The notes below the pieces were generated by a model. The model made no database searches and was not told where the DNA came from. It saw nothing but the letters and a program-made list of their open reading frames with translations. From NCBI GenBank assembly GCA_963576475.1, contig OY754981.1, forward strand, positions 19,558,570 to 19,622,569: a stretch of 64,000 nt of DNA, given 5' to 3'. A program made the position numbers and the translations under genes. Of this stretch, positions 24,241 through 35,305 are shown one piece after another (the first letter of the stretch is position 1; every line of letters starts with the position of its first letter). The stretch comes from Molanna angustata (taxonomy: Eukaryota > Arthropoda > Insecta > Trichoptera > Molannidae).

Positions 24241-26179
24241 GGGGGGGACTGCTGCCAACGTACCTATTTTTCAATTTGATATTTTATTTTATTTTATTTT
24301 TTATTCAAATTGAAGCTAACAATGTATGAAGTAAAAATAAATACAGAATATATAATAACTTGCCTTAATACCCACTCCATACATCAATTATAAGCTTACA
24401 ATACTATCAAAGTAACATAATATTTTATAGGTACATTTACATGTATCCGTATTCTCATGGTATCACTGTGTTTATATGTGTAGTAAGTATATGTGTGAGA
24501 GTGAATGTGTAATGTGTGTGAGTGTGTGTATGTGTGAGTGGTGCGTATGTGAGGTTGCAAGCATATGTATGGTGCGTAATGATTAGGCCTATTAAATAAG
24601 TGTTTTTAACTTTTGACGAAATGAATTTCTATTATCGTTGAATAGGTCCATGTTAAGCGTGTTCTCGTGTTTTATATATGTGTTAATAATTCTGTTGATG
24701 GTTGTATTTGTCGCGGCGTTAGTCCTGTAATTTTTGGGTCGAAAAAGAGTAGTGTGCCTAGAGCGACGAACCGGTACATTGAAGTGTATATCTGATAATA
24801 AATCTGGACAATCAATATGATTATTTAAAATGTTATACAGAAATTGTATGTCATAACAATTACGTCTAGATACAAGTGTAGATAGGGATGGTGCAACAAT
24901 ATTACGATAAACCAAGCGTTTCATAAACTTTCTCTGCACTCGTTCTATATTGTTGATATGCACTTGATACTGGGGATTCCAGATAACGGAGCCATACTCC
25001 AGCGTACTTCTGATCAACGAATTGAACAGTACAGAAAAAGTTTTTGAATTTTTAAAATCCCTGCTTATTCTAAATATAAAACTCAGTTTTTTATAGGAAA
25101 TAGTTGTTATTTTTTCTATATGTTGTTTAAAACTTAGTTTGCAGTCCAGATATATTCCGAGGTCTCGACACAGGGATATTAACTATTTGTTCATTATTCA
25201 AATAATAGTCGAAAGTAAGTTTATTAATTTTTCTAGTATATGATATGATAAAGCATTTTGAAATATTGAGGTTTAAAAAGTTAGTCACACAGTATAAGGC
25301 CAGCCGATCTAAATCTTCTTGGAGTTCATAGCAGTCTGATATTGTTTTGATACATTTATAAATTTTCATGTCGTCTGCAAAAAGGGAAAAGTGAAAATGG
25401 TTAAAGCATTTTCCTATATCGTTAATGTAAATATTAAATAGTAGCGGACCCAAATGAGATCTCTGCGGTACTCCGGAACATATCCGGGTAGCATTTTCAG
25501 ACATTCATCCGTTTACAGCCGTTATCTGTGTGCGATATACCATCATTATTTCTTATCAAATCGTTTTGAAAAAAATAATTTAGATAGTTTGGGTATTCAT
25601 AAAGAAAAATGTATCTTTACTTTTTGATAATGTTCTGTCTAAATTCTTGTAGAAAAATAATGGCATACCTCGATTTTCAGCGTTTATCTTATATTTTTAA
25701 TAAAATATAAGGCGTAGTTCAACATATTATTATTTAAACTAAAGAAGACAAAAATATCTAGAAAAATACGATGTGACGTTGCATTAATGCTTCAGGTTTA
25801 GAAAATAAACCTAAAAAACATTTATTTTTCATTCAGCGCCATTGCGAAATATAAGTTTTTTTGGTTTATTAACTTAACCTGATGCATTAATGCAACGTTA
25901 CATCGTATTTTTCCAGATATTTTGATTTTCTTTAATTTATAAAAAAAAATAATGATCTATACCTTATAGTTTTTTAGAAATTTAAGATAAATGTCAAAAA
26001 TTGGGGTATGCTTATTATTTTCCTACAAGAATATATACAGAACATAATTAAAAAATTAAGGTATATTTTTATTTATTAATATCCAAACTAACTAGGTTAT
26101 TTTTTTCAAAATGATTTGTTTTGTAGTAATGACGCAAATTCAAATTGAAAAAATAGGTACGTTGGCAGCAGTCCCCCCC
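24241..26179. mobile_element. TTAA-flanked palindromic element, copy 1 (interrupted by a LINE)
   Basis: Ends GGGGGGACTGCTGCCAACGT on the left and its reverse complement on the right, with TTAA on both sides (24237-24240, 26180-26183), the target duplication typical of piggyBac-type elements. Most of the interior is one long palindrome whose arms both hold GTGACGTTGCATTAATGC-like sequence near 25.77 and 25.89 kb. A LINE occupies 24283-25533. No transposase. A related uninterrupted copy is at 41844-42486. Confidence 0.8.
24283..25533 (-). pseudogene. Jockey-type LINE, 5'-truncated, inserted in the palindromic element
   Basis: Minus-strand frames 25127-25504 and 24592-25017 carry CSGVPQRSHLGPLLFNIYIN and FADDMKIY, that is RT blocks with the FADD catalytic motif, then RSTLEYGSVIWNPQYQVHIN and a C-terminal tail ending RQKLKTLI. 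The usual PQG is PQR here, and a frameshift separates the two frames. The 3' tail is AAAAT repeats at 24283. Flanking GATAT (24278-24282 and 25534-25538) is a 5-bp target duplication. The element starts inside RT, so it is a dead-on-arrival insertion. Confidence 0.85.
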
Positions 26180-26183
26180 TTAA

Positions 26184-27200
26184 GAGGGCATATAACGACT
26201 GAAAACAAGTTATGTAGGTATATTAAAACCCTAATACACTATCCCGTGCGTTGAAAACGGTTATAGGTACGTGATTTCAATAATCGAAAACCCAAAATTT
26301 GTTGATTTTTTGCATTTTAAGAACAAACAAGACTTGAAATGAAAAAAAAAATCTGTCATTCACTTTGATTTTATACACCCTTATCACAGAAAATATTTAT
26401 TTCTTTTCGACACATAGTTATGGAGTAATTAAAAAAAATGCTGTAAACAGGACATTTTAATATTTAAGCTGAATTATAAGAATTTAAGCTGAATTACAAA
26501 ATTCTGTGACAAACATTCACTAGATAAATGTTAAAAATATTTGAGAATTTGGTTTCATATTGGGGTGTTTAGGTATCTTTATGCACAATTTTCTGTATCC
26601 TGAAACCTTAATTTCTGTAAGCAGAAAACACTAAAAAACAAAATCATTTTTCGTTCCTTGAAATTTGTCGCTCCATGAAATTTGGATTTGAAAACACATC
26701 ATTTGTGAACATAACTGTATATCTACATACAATTTATTATATGTACTTCCTATGTATTATGTATAACTGTTAAGCGCACAAAATTTTGGGCATTCATGCC
26801 TGTGTCTGTGCTCAATTAAATAAAATAAAACAACACTAATAAGAAAAATGAAAACTTCCTTGCACTCTGCACAAAGTAACGAGTTTATTGCCATTTGGCA
26901 ACATCTTCCAACTGACCAGTGTTTCCAGCACACAGAAGCAAGAATTACGTGAGAAATAATTTGAAATAAATTTCTCTTCTGCTGGGGATCGAACGGCTAA
27001 CCAAGTAATATGCCACGTGAAGGTCGATTCACCAAAGTTCTAGTCATAACTTTATCAATAAATATTTAATATATTTTAATAAATATGTCTTGAAAAACAG
27101 CTAAAAATCAATATTGTTTGTAACGGTTCCAAATATGTACAAAAAGACTATCATGCTATGAAATCAATATTCAGCACTGTATTGCCACAGCCTGGCTTAA
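26184..27200. other. No gene seen
   Basis: AT-rich sequence; no ORF or repeat recognised. Confidence 0.45.
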
Positions 27201-27640
27201 ATTGAGAGAAGTGACTGACGAATGCCAGTGAAGATGAAAGGCCATGTCTACAAAACAATGATCAAACCGGTGCTGCTATATGAGTGTGGGACAGTGCAAA
27301 CAGTCGAGATGAAGATGCTTAGGTAGATGTGAGGTGAGGAGTCACAAAGAGAGATAAAATCCTAATGAAAATGTGAGAGGTAGCCTGGACGTACGCGATG
27401 TCTCCGATAATAAGCTGATGGATAGTAGGCTGAGGTGGTTCGGACATATTAAAAAAAAACCGCCAGAAAACATATGTAACACTGCACTGGACTATCGAGT
27501 CCCGGCAAAAGACCAAAAGGGCGTCCCGAAAGACGATGGAGCTTGGTGGCGGAGGATACGTAGGCATGTAATATCTCTAAAGACGATGCTAAGGATAGAA
27601 CGAAGTGGAGGAGCGCAGTAACGAGACACCACCATGTGGA
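27201..27640 (+). pseudogene. RTE-type LINE reverse transcriptase C-terminus
   Basis: Frames in order give TMIKPVLLYECG-like residues, EMKMLR, VRGSLDVRDVSDNKLMDSRL and RLRWFGHIKKKPPEN, then a PAKDQKGVPKDDGAWWRR tail. This is the conserved order of RTE-like C-termini (LLYG, MLRW, VRGSL.V.D, LRWFGHV, P.RG.PK..W). Multiple stops and frameshifts; RT core missing. Confidence 0.8.
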
Positions 27641-28960
27641 GAAAGATACTGTCATACCATGCCCCTGTTGGAAAAGGCTCAAAGAATCCCAAACATCCCG
27701 ATCCTCACAGACAATAATCTCCTTACATGCTCATTCGTTATTATGGCCCATCACTCTTAAGTCCACATACACACACACCCTCACACACACACACACGCAC
27801 ACGCACACGCACACGCACACACACAAACACCCCTCACACACATACCCTCACACATACATACATATACACACCCTCTCTCTTACATAAGCGGAAAAATAAT
27901 TAAATAAATAAATAATTAACTACTTACACTACACACACAAACAAAAATGTATTTGACACATGTAATTGACATTAGATTTAGATAATTTATGTATCATAAC
28001 ATATTAATCAAACTATCTAATGTTGTTTGTGTTAATTAAAAATAAAAATAAAATAGGTTCTAACATTTCCCTCATTATCTCAATCAAGTGTTCTGTTATA
28101 ATTTTTTTCTCGTTAGACCATATTACTTCTCATTCTACTTCTATATGTTTCCTCGTTAGAATATATCTCTTCTTATTCTACCTCTACAATTTTCCTCGTT
28201 AGACCATATTTCATTTATTTAATTAAATTTAAAAAACATGTATAAAAAAAACAAAAAAAAAATAGAAAAAGATACACAGTAAGAAAAAACATATTTCCCT
28301 TTACCAGAGTGCAAGCACTCGTGTGTAAAGGAGACATTTGAAAACAAAAGACACTAAATATTATAATACATAATTATTATCTGTACAAAAAGAATTAAAA
28401 GCAGTCAAATTTAATATTCCTTCTCATTTTACCTCTATATGTTTCTTCGTAAGACCATATACTTTCTCATTCTACCTCTATATTTTTCGCCATTCATTCA
28501 TTTTTTCAATATGGCCAAATCACTTCAACAAATTGGTTTTCATTCTAAAACAACATCTTTTCTTGCATTGCATAGTAGTCTTATTTCTTCATTTTTAACT
28601 CGATCATAGAACGTTACAAATACTTCTTCATTTCAATACTAATACGTACAATATTAAACAATTAAGAAATATTTAGAAATTTTACTATCGCACTTCGCAG
28701 AATGCCTGTTGAGGTAGTGAATACTCTTTAAGACAAAGGTTATATGACGTAACGAATATTTCTGTACCTACTATAATGTGCAGAAAATAAATCTGTATTT
28801 TTTGGATATATCTCAATAATTTCATTAAAACCGCAGGAATCCTGCTTTTGTGCGTGTGCGTAGGTATTCTATCATAATATCAAAGTTTCACTCGCATACA
28901 TTTACTTTGAAAGCACTATAGCATGAATAGAGAATTACGTTTCCATTAGATTCAAGGCAG
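27641..28960. other. Simple repeats and a short minisatellite, no gene
   Basis: A CA-rich run (27765-27885) follows the RTE tail. At 28095-28210 and 28415-28490 roughly 45-bp units recur (TTTCCTCGTTAGACCATAT, CATTCTACCTCTATATG). Between them a hairpin (CTTTACCAGAGTG...CACTCGTGTGTAAAG) near 28300-28335 resembles other LINE 3' hairpins. No coding region. Confidence 0.6.
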
Positions 28961-28964
28961 TTAA

Positions 28965-29575
28965 ATTGTTTTAAAAATATAACAAACTTGGTAACATTTC
29001 TACTTTACAACTTGCGAATAAGTTATAGCGCTTTCGAGCTTGCGCTCATCATCAATAACCTTTATTACTAACTTAAAAACTAAAGACAATCTACTTAATT
29101 ACTGTGGAAGAGGTGGAGGTAATGGAAGGAGGTGGGGGGGTGTTGGTGAATAAAAAAACTGGAAAAGTTTTTATAACTTTTCCATAAATTCAGACATGGC
29201 TAGCCATTCCAGATTAACGGGACATTCATTCAATTATGAAGATGTGGAAGTAATTTATAAATGTAGAAAAGGTAAGAAATTAGACAGATTTGAGATACTT
29301 GTAATTAATAGATTACCAAAAAATCAAATCCTTAGCATACAATACCCGGAAGTGAATAATCCCCTTCTAAAATTATTAGCCCCACCTATTGTCATCAACA
29401 CTCCCCACCCCCACCCCCTTCCATTACCTCCACCTCTTCCACAGTAGTTAAGTAGATTGTCTAGTTTTTAAGTTAGTAATAAATGGTTACTGATGATGAG
29501 CGCCAGCTCGACGGCGCTATAACTTATTCGCAAGTTGTAAAGTAGAAGTATTACAAAGTTTGTTATATATTTTTT
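28965..29575 (+). mobile_element. Short Penelope-like element with inverted terminal repeats
   Basis: Arms of about 165 bp (28975-29145 and 29405-29565) are inverted copies: AACTTGCGAATAAGTTATAG against its complement, and GGAAGAGGTGGAGGTAATGG against its complement. Each arm carries a hammerhead-like motif with stem II GAGC/GCTC. Between the arms is a GIY-YIG C-terminal fragment. PLEs with inverted terminal repeats are known; this one is an internally deleted miniature. Confidence 0.75.
29196..29447 (+). pseudogene. PLE ORF C-terminal fragment
   Basis: From ATG 29196 the 83 residues include HSRLTGHSFNYEDVEVIY, KGKKLDRFEILVINR and NPLLKLLAPP. This matches the end of PLE proteins after GIY-YIG (H....HS.NY.DV.I.....KG..LD..E...I). 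The catalytic GIY and YIG residues lie upstream and are absent. The last 20 residues (HPHPLPLPPPLPQ) are read from the terminal repeat. Confidence 0.6.
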
Positions 29576-29825
29576 TTAAATAAACACAATTATTATATGT
29601 ACAATAAAGTAAAGACATTAAACACATTATATTCTTTGATGCAAATGTTCACTCACTACAAAGGTAATAAATTAGGTTTAGTTTATTTGCTTTATGTATT
29701 TCGAATCAAAACATACATCAATGAATAGAGTTTAACGAGCGGAAATCGTAATATATAATATATGTAGGTTACCTACCATAAATATTTATATCCTATATTA
29801 TTATGAATGAAATGATAGTACTCAC
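29576..29825 (-). other. Start of intron downstream of the large exon
   Basis: Minus-strand intron begins at 29825 with GTGAGTACTATC. No following exon was recognised between here and position 1. Confidence 0.5.
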
Positions 29826-32748
29826 ATTATGACGCTGCACACAGAAGGGTATCCCGTCCACCAGGGATGTATCAGTCAGCAACCTCTCCGAACTTCCTCG
29901 CAGAAGTTCAGCTAGAAGCTCCGCACTAGGCTCCAACTTCTTCTTATCCCCGCTGTTGCTGTTGCGCGGAGAGAAACCTTCCAGCTTGGAAGGACTCGAC
30001 GTAGTCCGCTGGTGAAACACTATTCCTCTATTTACACCCTCAGACGGAGACGTCACAGGGTTGGGAGCAGAATAAGGTATGTTGGCACTCACTTTTCGTT
30101 TCGGAGACGATCGTATCACGGTCTTCTGTGTGGGAGAACTGGACAGACCAAAAGAGTTCTTCAGCTGTGTGTCATCTAAGGAATGATTCCCGGCTCCTCT
30201 GCTTCTTGTTACTATTATACGCGGTTCCGGTATTCCTAAAGAGCTTGTATTGGAAGCCAAGGAAGTTCGACTAGAGCCCATATTCGGACTCAAAGGTCTC
30301 CCCGAAGGAGAACCAACCAGCTCGTCTAAAAATTTTAACTCTTCGTCGTGCTTTGAGAGTTTAACTTCGGGTTTTTTCATCTCCGCTTCAAGCATCTGAC
30401 CGTAAGGACCTCTAAGAGGTCTCTTTGAATACCGTCTCGGAACGTGTCCACCTCTTTCTTTGGTGTGTTGAGATCGACATTCATTGTCCGACACATCAGA
30501 AGGATTGAACGGCGAAGGTGATGCCGTTCTGTCCCTGATTGGTGTTGACAATCCACCGCATTCACTCTCGCCTTCCGACAGAGAATCTGCTCTAGCTAAC
30601 TGAGTACACCTTTTATTATTTAGCTTTAGAATTCCAAAGTCTTCCTTTTCTTCTGAACTTTGATAAGTTAAAGCAGGTCTGGCATTCCATCTTGGTTCTG
30701 TCAATGACTTTGGCCACTGCGGTGTGGACTGATCGTCAGTCTCTGGACTCATCGGTTCGTCTTGTGGCGAACTCCATATACAGGCCGTATCTTGACCGGT
30801 CCATCTTGCAGAGTCTCCCGGTTGTCTGATCTCGTTATTATCATTCGGTCTTGAAGCATCAGAAAATGTTCGTGATCTATTTTTACCATTATCACCGATA
30901 AACAATTCCGAATCACCGGTTTCCAAATTGACAATTTCACCATTTGGTACTTGATTGTCAAAGTTTTCACCGAATTGAGCACTAATTACAGATTCAGGTA
31001 AAATTAAACCGCTAAGTTCATCTTGAATAGGCCATTTTGTTATATAGATACCTTTTCTCCGTTTGGATTTATCTAGGACACGTTTTTTTTCTTCCGATGC
31101 TGGCGGAGGCAGTTTACTAGCATTTTGGACTGTCGCCAATAAGTTTTCTACTTGCTCACTTGTAATAGTTTCGTCATCAGCCGTTTCTAAAATATTTTGT
31201 TTGTTCAATAACTCTTTATCGTCTCCGTCCACACTCGTTTCATGATCGATCATTTTCATGTCTGACGAATTATTCGTTTCATCGTCGCCATAATCCCCCG
31301 CCCAACGCTCCGAGGGAACGTTCGACCACTCTCTCACTATACACTCATACACAGGTACAGGTATCACACTGGCAGTAGCAGTCTTAAGAACTTTTCCTTC
31401 TGGAGTTTCTATAAAAATTTGCGCTCGCGTATATTCAGGTGTTACTGCGACGTCCGTTATATTATTTTGATCGCCACATTCTTTAATGACACCGTATTCG
31501 GAAGAAATTATTTCTGACTCACATAGAGGTCGATCAGACAAGGAGATAAATTTGTTCTCTGAATTGTTTTGATGTTGAATGGGTAAAATAGACGGCAATT
31601 CTGACGAATTATCCTGTCCAATACTGGTGTTGAATTCAAAAGAACAAGGATCCTCATTATGTCCCTCAGTGGGTGACATATTATCACTATGTGCTCTAGC
31701 ACTGTCAGCCAATGACGCGTCACTTTCTTCATGTATATCCCGCAAGGTTTCGTTTTCAGGTAAATATTGCAAACTTTTTCTACCTTTGCAATGAATATTC
31801 GAAAAGGTTAAATCACTGTCAACACTACAACTTCGACCGGGCAAAGGATGTGTTAAAGATCGCGTTCCGGAATGTTTATGAGATAAGTCTGGCACGACAG
31901 TAGGTATCCTCGAAAGGGGAAGATCTGTTGCCAAACCTTCGTCAGATCCCACAGCCGAATCGACGGAAGGAGTCGAGCCAGAAGCCGCATCAGCCGTAGA
32001 AGAGGAGACAGCAGATCGCAATATATGTTCACGTTTTCTCGGCAACGTCAAATCCGCGGCGCACACAGCTGAACCGAGAGACGGGCTGTCAGAAAGATTC
32101 TGAAGTTCACCTGGTTTTCGCGAGACCGGAGTAATCTTAGAATTACTCCTCGTATATTTACCGTCGACCGTATTAAAATCGACTTGCGAAAACGAAGCAC
32201 TTCTAAAAGGTATTGTACGTTGGGCATAAGACCCCACTATAGACCGAGATTCGGCCTTTCGCGGTTTAACGTCGATCGGGTCAAAGCGATCGTCCTCCTT
32301 GAGGGTCTCGCACTCGCTGTGAGCACGAGGAGGCTGCCTGTGTATCTGCGGCGGCGGAGGAGGTTGAGGGGGCTCCGCTGTCTCAGCGCAGGACTTGGCC
32401 TGGCGGTGGAGGCGCGGCGGCGGGAGCGGGGGCGGCGCTCGCCCCCTCAGCCGTTCCGTGAGCTCCCGCAGCCGCTCCGCCTTGTCAGGTCGCGTCTTTC
32501 GCTCCCCCGAGGCGGAGCGGCCGCCGAAGCGGAATCGCTGCAGGCGGTCCAGGGCAGGCGGCGGGTCGGTCTGCGCGCGGAAGCAGTCAGGTAAGGCGGG
32601 TTTGCTGCTAACGGAGTGCCGCCCGCAGCAGGCGGCGCGCGACTGTCCACAACACTCAGCTAATGCCCGCCTCGGTCCGCCGCTATATTTAGCCGCCGCC
32701 AGACGCACTCCATACCTCACGCCGCCCAAGGATACAAACCCCGCCGCC
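29826..32748 (-). CDS. Large coding exon (exon 2) of an unidentified serine/proline-rich protein
   Basis: One open minus-strand frame of 2923 nt, bounded by GTGTGACAG/GGCGGCGG (T-run about 20 nt upstream) and CGTCATAAT/GTGAGT. It begins with one base that completes the codon left open by exon 1 and ends on a codon boundary, so exons 1+2 encode 1020 residues. There is no true ATG near its start; the frame runs back into the acceptor. Visible parts in protein numbering: basic region with ALDRLQRFRFGGR; proline runs at about 151-157 (PPPLPPP) and 172-180, possible SH3/WW/profilin ligands; PFRSASFSQVDF; long acidic-serine middle; many SP/RSSP motifs; C-terminal SAELLAELLRGSSERLL. No folded domain, signal peptide or membrane segment is seen; it is probably a disordered scaffold or cytoskeletal/signalling protein, but I cannot name it. 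The 5' third is markedly GC-rich. Confidence 0.85.
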
Positions 32749-32999
32749 CTGTCACACCACGTGCATAAAAAAAATACAACCCTTTATTTACATGCCAGAA
32801 TAATATTCATATATACTAATCAACGTGCCTAGAATACAGACACCTGAATGTACACATTCTTATAACTTCATATTATCAAAATCAAGAATGTATTAATATT
32901 ACATATCGAGTCGAGTCGAGTCTCTGTTGGGGTAGACTTAGATAATCTAATAATAATAAATCTTTATTAGCTAAAATAAAATTTTAAAAAAACATCATA

Positions 33000-33090
33000 T
33001 TATACAAAAGAAAACATTATAGCCAAAAGGCGGACTTGTTAATCAATTAACGTCTTCCAGTCAACCTTCAAAACAAAAAATTCAATACGA
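33000..33090 (-). mobile_element. LINE 3' end, 'GGTTGGTTGGAAGAAA' family (minus)
   Basis: Minus strand reads AAGGTTGACTGGAAGACGTT then AACAAGTCCGCCTTTTGGC, the relative of the 18.6- and 33.3-kb tails, ending in an AATAATAATAAATC stretch near 32.95 kb. Confidence 0.6.
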
Positions 33091-33334
33091 TTCTACTTAT
33101 AATTTCAACGATCTTGTTCTATCGAGATGAGAATGCAGGTATTTAATAACAATTAACAGGTATTTTAATAACAATTTGGCCACATGGTAATTAAATTATT
33201 GATAAAAATTTATTTAATTCGTGTTCAATAATGTGTAAAATGTTTACAAATTCTTCAAACCAATCGTAGCAACGTAAGCCCATAAATAGTAGTGATAGAT
33301 ACATTGAATTTATAAGAAAAAATATATAAGTAAC

Positions 33335-33425
33335 ATAAATGGGTTGGTTGGAAGAAATTGCCTTGTGGTAATAAACCCGACTTGGTACACTTGATGTAAA
33401 TGAAGAAGATAAATAAATAATTCCC
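33335..33425 (+). mobile_element. LINE 3' end, 'GGTTGGTTGGAAGAAA' family
   Basis: GGGTTGGTTGGAAGAAATTG then CCTTGTGGTAATAAACCCGA and a GATAAATAAATAA tail. Lies in intron 1. Confidence 0.7.
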
Positions 33426-34963
33426 ATTATTGAATGTAAAATCACAGCCACAAAGAATGGAAGGAGTTAGAGGTTGTGGGAAGAGAGAGGATGGAGAAAG
33501 AGTGTCAATAAAGAGCAATTAGACAGTTCTCTGTTTTTTTTTAATTAAATCGATTGAGACGTAATATCATCTCTTAAAATGTTCCATAGTCTTGCTGATT
33601 ATACTTCAAAAGAGAAACTGAGAAAATTAGTTCAATAATTGTTTGGTAGTAATAATATTCGTTAGACATAGTAAATAAATATACTATGGTAGATAATAGT
33701 GATTAAATTAAACGTCTTTAAATGTCGGTCAATAAAACGTTTGTTGTATAAATGGAGATTATAAAGAAAGGAAATGAGTGATGTATTGGCTGTTTGTTGG
33801 TTTAATAAAAAAAAGAGTACCCATGGCACTCGGTTCTATCTGCTTACCCCCTTTACCATTAGTACCTACTTATAATTAAAAGCTTATTTTAGTCTCCTAA
33901 TAATAGTTTGTAGGTATTATTTCCAACAATCTTCTATTTGTTTTTTTTTTCTTTGCCTTATACCACTTAATAAGATGGGTCGTACCTATCTCCTAATCTT
34001 TCGGCGCCAGGATGATGTCCTGTATTATCAGGGCTGGTAATTAGGCTTGATTCAAAAACTTATTCATATTACTCCGCCAAGTGGATGTCCTTTTCTTTTT
34101 CTGTTTTCTGGGAGTGCTCGATCAGATTATTTATTGTTTATTTATTTAATTTGTAAACAGTGCATATAAATATATCGACTTCATTAGGGTTTTTCTGCAT
34201 TGAGGTGGACAATTTTATAAAAAAAGTATGGACAGTTAAGCATATCAAAACAAGCTTCAGTTAGATCCAATTGGGCACCAATACAACTAACAAAATCATT
34301 TACAAAATTAATATATTGTATGACACGTCAATTCCGATGGATATAAGCCATTTACCGCCTTCTTCAGAGAAAAAACCAAATTCATATTTACACCCAATGA
34401 TCTTTTTGCTTTCTCATAACATGAACATACCATCTGAATCGACGTTTTTTCTAGTATGGGGCTACTACGAAGCTTACTATTATAAGGCCATTACGAATTT
34501 TATCAAGCTTTGTCTCCCCATTTCCCAATCTCAGCATTTGCAATTCGTATATACGCAGTTTTTGTAATTTATTTACTTCTAAATATTATTTCCAAAAAAC
34601 ATTGAAATAAATATAATTCAAGTTCTTTTTTAATTTTTTTAATACCTTTTGGCAATACTTAAAGCACAAATCAATGAATCGTATACCTCTAACATTAGAT
34701 TTTTATCTTCATAATATCTAATTAATATACGCAAAAAAAAACCTTAAAAATTTTCACCTATATTCCTAGTCAATATAATTTTTCTAATAGTATGTTCATA
34801 AATACACTGATTGAATATTTTTTGAAATTTCTTAGACCTGTTAATTAATGTAAATGTTTTTCATGTTTGCAATTTTATGCGAGACTTCTTCTATATAATC
34901 ATATTATATATTGTAATATATAAATATTTTTAAACCCTAAAAATGATAAAAGTTAAGTTTAGT

Positions 34964-35116
34964 GCCCTCGCACACGATAGAATAATCGTCCGATAGTTTA
35001 ATGCAAGTGCGCGTATTACAACGATTCGGTGTCGGCCATTCTGACAAAAAAAATAGCAAGCAATCCAACCCGACCAAACTATCTGCTGATTACAAAGTCT
35101 GGAGCGTGCGAGGGCC
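34964..35116. mobile_element. MITE with GNCCCTCGCAC terminal inverted repeats
   Basis: Left end GTGCCCTCGCACACG, right end read in reverse GGGCCCTCGCACGC. CAGATAGTTTGGTCGGGTT and CCGATAGTTTAATGC continue the similarity inward. About 153 bp, inside intron 1. Confidence 0.55.
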
Positions 35117-35168
35117 CTTGCTACAATGCTTTCCGTGAAAATTTAAGGAAAAATTTTCCCGCCATTAC

Positions 35169-35305
35169 CTGTTCCAGTCGTCCACTCTTTGAGACACTCT
35201 GGTGTATTCCGCGACATCTCGCGGTGGCTTGAGCAAACTCTCGTTGACACAGCTGCCGCTAGAGCCATCTGACGGCAGAGACGGCGAACGAGATCTAGAC
35301 GCCAT
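35169..35305 (-). CDS. First coding exon of the split gene (exon 1)
   Basis: From ATG 35305-35303 the minus strand reads MASRSRSPSLPSDGSSGSC and continues to EYTRVSQRVDDWN, then two bases AG before a donor CAG/GTAATG. That is 45 codons plus 2 nt. The large exon starts with a single G, so the junction codon is AGG (Arg) and the frame is kept. Composition is serine/arginine-rich at the N-terminus. The frame is not among long ORFs because an intron ends it after 137 nt. CCAATCA sits about 15-20 bp upstream of the ATG, so the 5' UTR and promoter are either very near or on an unseen upstream exon. It is supported by codon character, start, donor and phase, but not by homology. Confidence 0.65.

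Larger units (their letters stand above)
32749..35168 (-). other. Intron 1 of the split gene
   Basis: Runs from the CAG/GTAATGGC donor at 35168 to the acceptor at 32749-32751 on the minus strand, 2420 bp. It contains two LINE tails of the GGTTGGTTGGAAGAAA family, some LINE-like debris around 33.55-33.8 kb and a MITE at 34964-35116 lying only about 50 bp from the donor. The ORF at 34271-34567 has no recognisable features. Splicing of exon 1 directly to exon 2 is inferred from phase, not shown. Confidence 0.6.

Noticed and set aside
27765..27885. CA-rich block as a CRISPR-like or regulatory array
   Set aside because: Simple dinucleotide repeat with drift; no spacer organisation.
29196..29447. 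Proline-rich ORF as an independent gene
   Set aside because: The N-terminal part matches a PLE endonuclease tail and the proline-rich end is the terminal repeat; it is an element remnant.
32727..32729. TTG as the start codon of the large exon frame
   Set aside because: The frame stays open upstream to a splice acceptor at 32749, and a phase-compatible exon with an ATG lies at 35305, so an internal TTG start is not needed.
32184..32832. Long plus-strand ORFs opposite the large exon
   Set aside because: Arginine- and serine-rich shadows of the GC-rich 5' part of the minus-strand exon; the minus frame is the longer and has splice sites on both sides.
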